Origin: Bacillota bacterium
Lineage (GTDB): Bacteria; Bacillota; Clostridia; Christensenellales; Aristaeellaceae
Assembly (NCBI GenBank): GCA_023402355.1
Contig: JAEXCG010000038.1
Span: 1-51,877, forward strand
Length of the DNA: 51,877 bases
Direction: 5' to 3'
In this document: piece after piece, positions 49,225 to 51,877 of the stretch
Layout of the letters: each line of letters opens with the position of its first letter
Numbering within the stretch: the stretch's first letter is position 1
Program-made: the position numbers and the translations under genes
The notes under the pieces: generated by a model
Told to the model about the DNA's origin: nothing
Seen by the model: only the letters and a program-made list of their open reading frames with translations
Databases searched by the model: none

Positions 49225-49995
49225 TTAAAGGCCATATTGTTCAAAGAGCCATTCGATGCTGAGCGATACCCACCCTGCCACATGCGCGCTTATACGTCCT
49301 GTCGCACGATCAGCTGTCGCGAGGCCATGATCACCACGCTGATAAAGGTGCAGTTCGATCGGCACCCCGGCCCGATTCATCCTCGCCACAAGCTGCAACA
49401 GCCCCTCTACGGGCACAGTCTTGTCTTCCTGCGTCGCCCATAGAAAGGCAGGCGGCATCCCCTCCGCCTGCTCAAAGATAGACTGATCGGGCATCGTCTG
49501 CATGAATGCGGGCGCGCACCCCGCTCCCGTTACAGCCGGATAGCACAACACCAGCGCGTTGGGGCGCAGCAGTTTCAAGTCCCCCTCTATCCCGCTTATG
49601 CCTATTCCTGCCTGCCGCGTTCTGGCTGCCAGCCACAGGGCGAGATTGCCGCCCGCGCTGCTGCCCAGGACGGTAATCTGCTGCGGATGGATTCTCCACG
49701 CATCCGCCGATAAACGCATCTGCCGCATGGCTTCCGCGATGTCCAGAAGCGTTTCTTCAAAGCAGGTATTCACACTGTAGTGCAGTACGAAGGTTTGAAA
49801 ACCTGCCGCGGCGTATCTCAAGGCGATGGGTTCTCCCTCGCGCTCGGAAATAAATTGGTATGCCCCACCTGGAACTACCAGCATTGCCGGGCGCTTTGTC
49901 CACCGGGTCATCTCCAGCTCTGTGCAGTTATCCTGCAGGTAAGCGTCCATCCATGCTCCTCGTCTGCCCGGAAGCTGTACCTTCAGAAGCTTCAC
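49225..49995 (-). CDS. Alpha/beta hydrolase, carbohydrate-esterase type
   Basis: A 256-residue serine hydrolase with VPGGAY (41-46) as oxyanion motif, GSSAGG (111-116) with Ser113, the acid in QEDKTVP and the His in GDHGL. The BD-FAE/acetyl-xylan-esterase-like form and its place after two sugar permeases suggest deacetylation of an imported oligosaccharide. The start is probably GTG 49995, with AAAGGAA about 16 bases upstream (a loose spacing). No signal peptide is seen, so it acts in the cytosol. Confidence 0.87.
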   Translation of the reverse strand: MKLLKVQLPGRRGAWMDAYLQDNCTELEMTRWTKRPAMLVVPGGAYQFISEREGEPIALRYAAAGFQTFVLHYSVNTCFEETLLDIAEAMRQMRLSADAWRIHPQQITVLGSSAGGNLALWLAARTRQAGIGISGIEGDLKLLRPNALVLCYPAVTGAGCAPAFMQTMPDQSIFEQAEGMPPAFLWATQEDKTVPVEGLLQLVARMNRAGVPIELHLYQRGDHGLATADRATGRISAHVAGWVSLSIEWLFEQYGL

Positions 49996-50025
49996 GTTTT
50001 TTCACAATTCCTTTCTGTACCGCCA

Positions 50026-50913
50026 TCATCCCTTGACTGAGCCGACCATCACGCCGTTCACAAAATACTTTTGCAGAAACGGATAGATGAAGAGAATCGG
50101 CACCGTGGCGATGACCGTCGTGGTGTACTTTACCAGTCGCTTGTATAAATCCGCTTCGCTCGGGTTAAACCCCTGAGCGCTTACCGAACTGGACGTGTTG
50201 GATACGAGGATCTCGCGCAGGATCAGCTGAAGCGGATATTTGTCGCGGGTGCGCATGTACAACATTGCGTCAAACCAGGCGTTCCAGTGTCCCACCAGGT
50301 AATATAGCGTAACGACGGCCATGCTCGCCTTTACGAGCGGAATTTCGATACGAAGTAGAATTGTAACGTCGCTCGCCCCGTCCAACTTGGCGGATTCCTC
50401 CAGACTGTCCGGCACACCCAGGAAGCCCGTGCGCAAGATGATGAGATTCCACACGCTGATACAGGAGGGCAAAATTAACGCCCACAGGCTGTCGAGCAGG
50501 CCAAGGTTCTTGACGTTTAAAAACGTTGGGATCATGCCGCCGGAAAAAAACATGCAAAACGTGACCATTAGCATGACAACCTTGTTTACCATGATGTCCT
50601 TTCTAGAAAGGGCGTAGGCGCCTAGCGTCGTCAACGACATGTTGACCGCCGTACCCATGGCGACGACGAACAGCGTGTTCATATAGCCGGTGCCGATATT
50701 TCTGTAGCTAAGCGCTACGTCGTAGCCCTTTAATGAAAAGCCAACCGGCCATAACAGTAAACCAGAATGCGCCGTCAATAGATTCGGGTCGCTGAAGGAT
50801 GCGAACAGGACGTATAGCACAGGATACAGGCAAAAGAGGGAAAAGAGCAGCAACAGCAGAAAAATGATTCCTTTCCAAAGCTTATCGGCACGTCGGATTT
50901 TTACACCATCCAC
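50026..50913 (-). CDS. Sugar ABC transporter permease (LplC/CUT1 type)
   Basis: A 295-residue permease with six membrane segments, the EAA loop PDSLEESAKLDGASDVTIL and the LplC C-terminus QKYFVNGVMVGSVKG. GAGGGGGAAAGAAAGTGG precedes the ATG. It is paired with the permease encoded 12 bases upstream. It is a paralogue of the permease at 19435-20331, so two similar importers occur in this window. Confidence 0.95.
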   Translation of the reverse strand: MDGVKIRRADKLWKGIIFLLLLLFSLFCLYPVLYVLFASFSDPNLLTAHSGLLLWPVGFSLKGYDVALSYRNIGTGYMNTLFVVAMGTAVNMSLTTLGAYALSRKDIMVNKVVMLMVTFCMFFSGGMIPTFLNVKNLGLLDSLWALILPSCISVWNLIILRTGFLGVPDSLEESAKLDGASDVTILLRIEIPLVKASMAVVTLYYLVGHWNAWFDAMLYMRTRDKYPLQLILREILVSNTSSSVSAQGFNPSEADLYKRLVKYTTTVIATVPILFIYPFLQKYFVNGVMVGSVKG

Positions 50914-50925
50914 TTTCTTTCCCCC

Positions 50926-51861
50926 TCACCAAAGACTTTGTTCCGTCGCCTTACGGCTAAGCGTGTTTGCAGCGAACAGGAATAGACAGTTGAGCACCGA
51001 GTTGAACATCCCGACCGCCGTAGCGTAGCTGTAGTTGGCCTCCTCGATACCGCGCCTATAGACGTAAGACGATATGACGTCGGCTGTTTCGTACGTCATG
51101 GGGTTGTAAAGGAGGATGATCTTTTCGTAGCCCACGGTCAGGATGTTGCCGATGCGCAGAATCAGCATGATGATGATCGTCGGCATGATGCCGGGCAGCG
51201 TCACGTGCCATACCTGACGCAGCCGCCCACAGCCATCCACATAGGCCGCGTCGTACAGCGACGCGTCGATCGCGCTCATCGCCGCCATGTAAATGATGCT
51301 GTTCCAGCCTGCAAGCTGCCACAGGTTGCTCAAAACATAAATTGGCTGAAACGCAGCCGGGTTGTTGAGCAGCCCGCTCCGCTTCCCGCCCATCATCTCG
51401 ATCAGGTCGTTGACGATACCGTCGCGGCTGACGAATTCCGTAATAATGCCGCAAATGACCATCATGGAGATAAAGTAGGGCAGGTACATCATCGTCTGCA
51501 AGGTAGCCTTGGCCGCGCGCGATCTCAGGGCGTTCAGCATCAGCGCCAGCAGAATCGGCGCCGGAAAGCCGATCAGGATGTCCAGCAGGTTGATGGTAAA
51601 CGTGTTGCGCAGCAGACGAAAGAAGAACATGTCGTGAAAGAAATCCTCAAACCATTTGAGGCCAACCCACTTGCTTCCCAGAATGCCCAGACGGGGAGAA
51701 TAATTTTGAAATGCGATGACTAGGCCGCCCATCGGCACGTATGCGAAGACGACGAACGCGACGACTACGGGCAGCAGCATAAGATAAATCTGCGGGTGCT
51801 TGCGGACGTTCCGCCAGAGCCTCTTCGGATAGGAGGGCTTTAGATGATTAACCTGCACCAT
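50926..51861 (-). CDS. Sugar ABC transporter permease (LplB/CUT1 type)
   Basis: A 311-residue permease. TM1 is IYLMLLPVVVAFVVFAYVPM, and the EAA loop LYDAAYVDGCGRLRQVW is in the usual place. GAGGTGG lies 4 bases before ATG 51861. Its solute-binding protein and regulator must lie beyond the right edge, since none is encoded downstream. Confidence 0.95.
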   Translation of the reverse strand: MVQVNHLKPSYPKRLWRNVRKHPQIYLMLLPVVVAFVVFAYVPMGGLVIAFQNYSPRLGILGSKWVGLKWFEDFFHDMFFFRLLRNTFTINLLDILIGFPAPILLALMLNALRSRAAKATLQTMMYLPYFISMMVICGIITEFVSRDGIVNDLIEMMGGKRSGLLNNPAAFQPIYVLSNLWQLAGWNSIIYMAAMSAIDASLYDAAYVDGCGRLRQVWHVTLPGIMPTIIIMLILRIGNILTVGYEKIILLYNPMTYETADVISSYVYRRGIEEANYSYATAVGMFNSVLNCLFLFAANTLSRKATEQSLW

Positions 51862-51877
51862 ATGACCACCTCACATC

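Noticed and set aside
1..51877. CRISPR arrays, rRNA, tRNA or intact insertion sequences
   Set aside because: I saw no regularly spaced repeats, no cloverleaf with CCA or TTC-loop patterns, no rRNA segments and no transposase-like protein.

Overview
The window reads as chromosomal DNA of a GC-rich anaerobic member of the Clostridia (Firmicutes), probably gut-associated. The signs are a type III glutamine synthetase, a T-box leader, an archaeal-type AspRS encoded with GatCAB, an AgrB peptidase, LplB/LplC-type sugar permeases with a membrane-spanning AraC regulator, exported flavin reductase-type proteins, strong AGGAGG ribosome binding sites, and consensus sigma-A promoters with 17-base spacers. 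The taxon is inferred; no rRNA is present.

Layout. 1-2.9 kb: a truncated membrane-anchored protein, then glnN behind a leader that carries an intrinsic terminator. 2.9-6.8 kb: two exported Cys-rich TSCPD-domain proteins, one Tat-exported and one fused to an FMN-binding domain, divergent from an OmpR/histidine-kinase pair. 6.8-8.6 kb: three acetyltransferases in one operon. 8.7-12.4 kb: an ABC-2 exporter with an anchored extracytoplasmic partner. 12.5-15.6 kb: a less GC-rich agr-type quorum-sensing locus (kinase, LytTR regulator, AgrB). It appears to be decaying: the kinase has an in-frame TAA next to its phospho-acceptor, no agrD is visible, and a 254-bp MITE-like element forms the end of agrB. 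15.6-17.7 kb: a lipase-like hydrolase and a metallophosphoesterase. 17.8-23.7 kb: a sugar ABC importer (binding protein plus two permeases) with its transmembrane AraC regulator. 23.8-25.8 kb: an exported FMN/FAD reductase. 25.8-28.8 kb: an esterase, an acyltransferase-like protein and a zinc-ribbon membrane protein. 28.8-31.3 kb: KDPG/KDPGal aldolase, dgoK and a nitroreductase. 31.3-35.2 kb: a zinc-ribbon membrane protein, a polysaccharide deacetylase and a PAS-PAS-GGDEF-GAF protein. 35.2-43.0 kb: a compact aromatic amino acid operon on the minus strand (aroF-tyrA-aroB-aroA-aroC-pheA-aroK::nitroreductase) preceded by a Phe/Tyr-rich leader peptide and a terminator. 43.1-48.2 kb: a T-box-controlled aspS-gatC-gatA-gatB operon for tRNA-dependent Asn (and Gln) formation. 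48.2-49.2 kb: an XRE regulator and an orphan HPt protein. 49.2-51.9 kb: an esterase with two more LplB/LplC-type permeases, continuing past the window.

The strongest candidates for something new are: (1) the exported TSCPD/FMN protein pair beside a two-component system whose sensor loop has its own Cys pair; (2) a classical leader-peptide attenuator (six Phe codons, all TTT) controlling an entire Firmicute aromatic operon; (3) the T-box with overlapping Glu (GAA) and Asn (AAC) codons ahead of aspS-gatCAB; and (4) the eroding agr locus with its inserted palindromic element. No CRISPR, rRNA, tRNA or intact transposase gene was seen.
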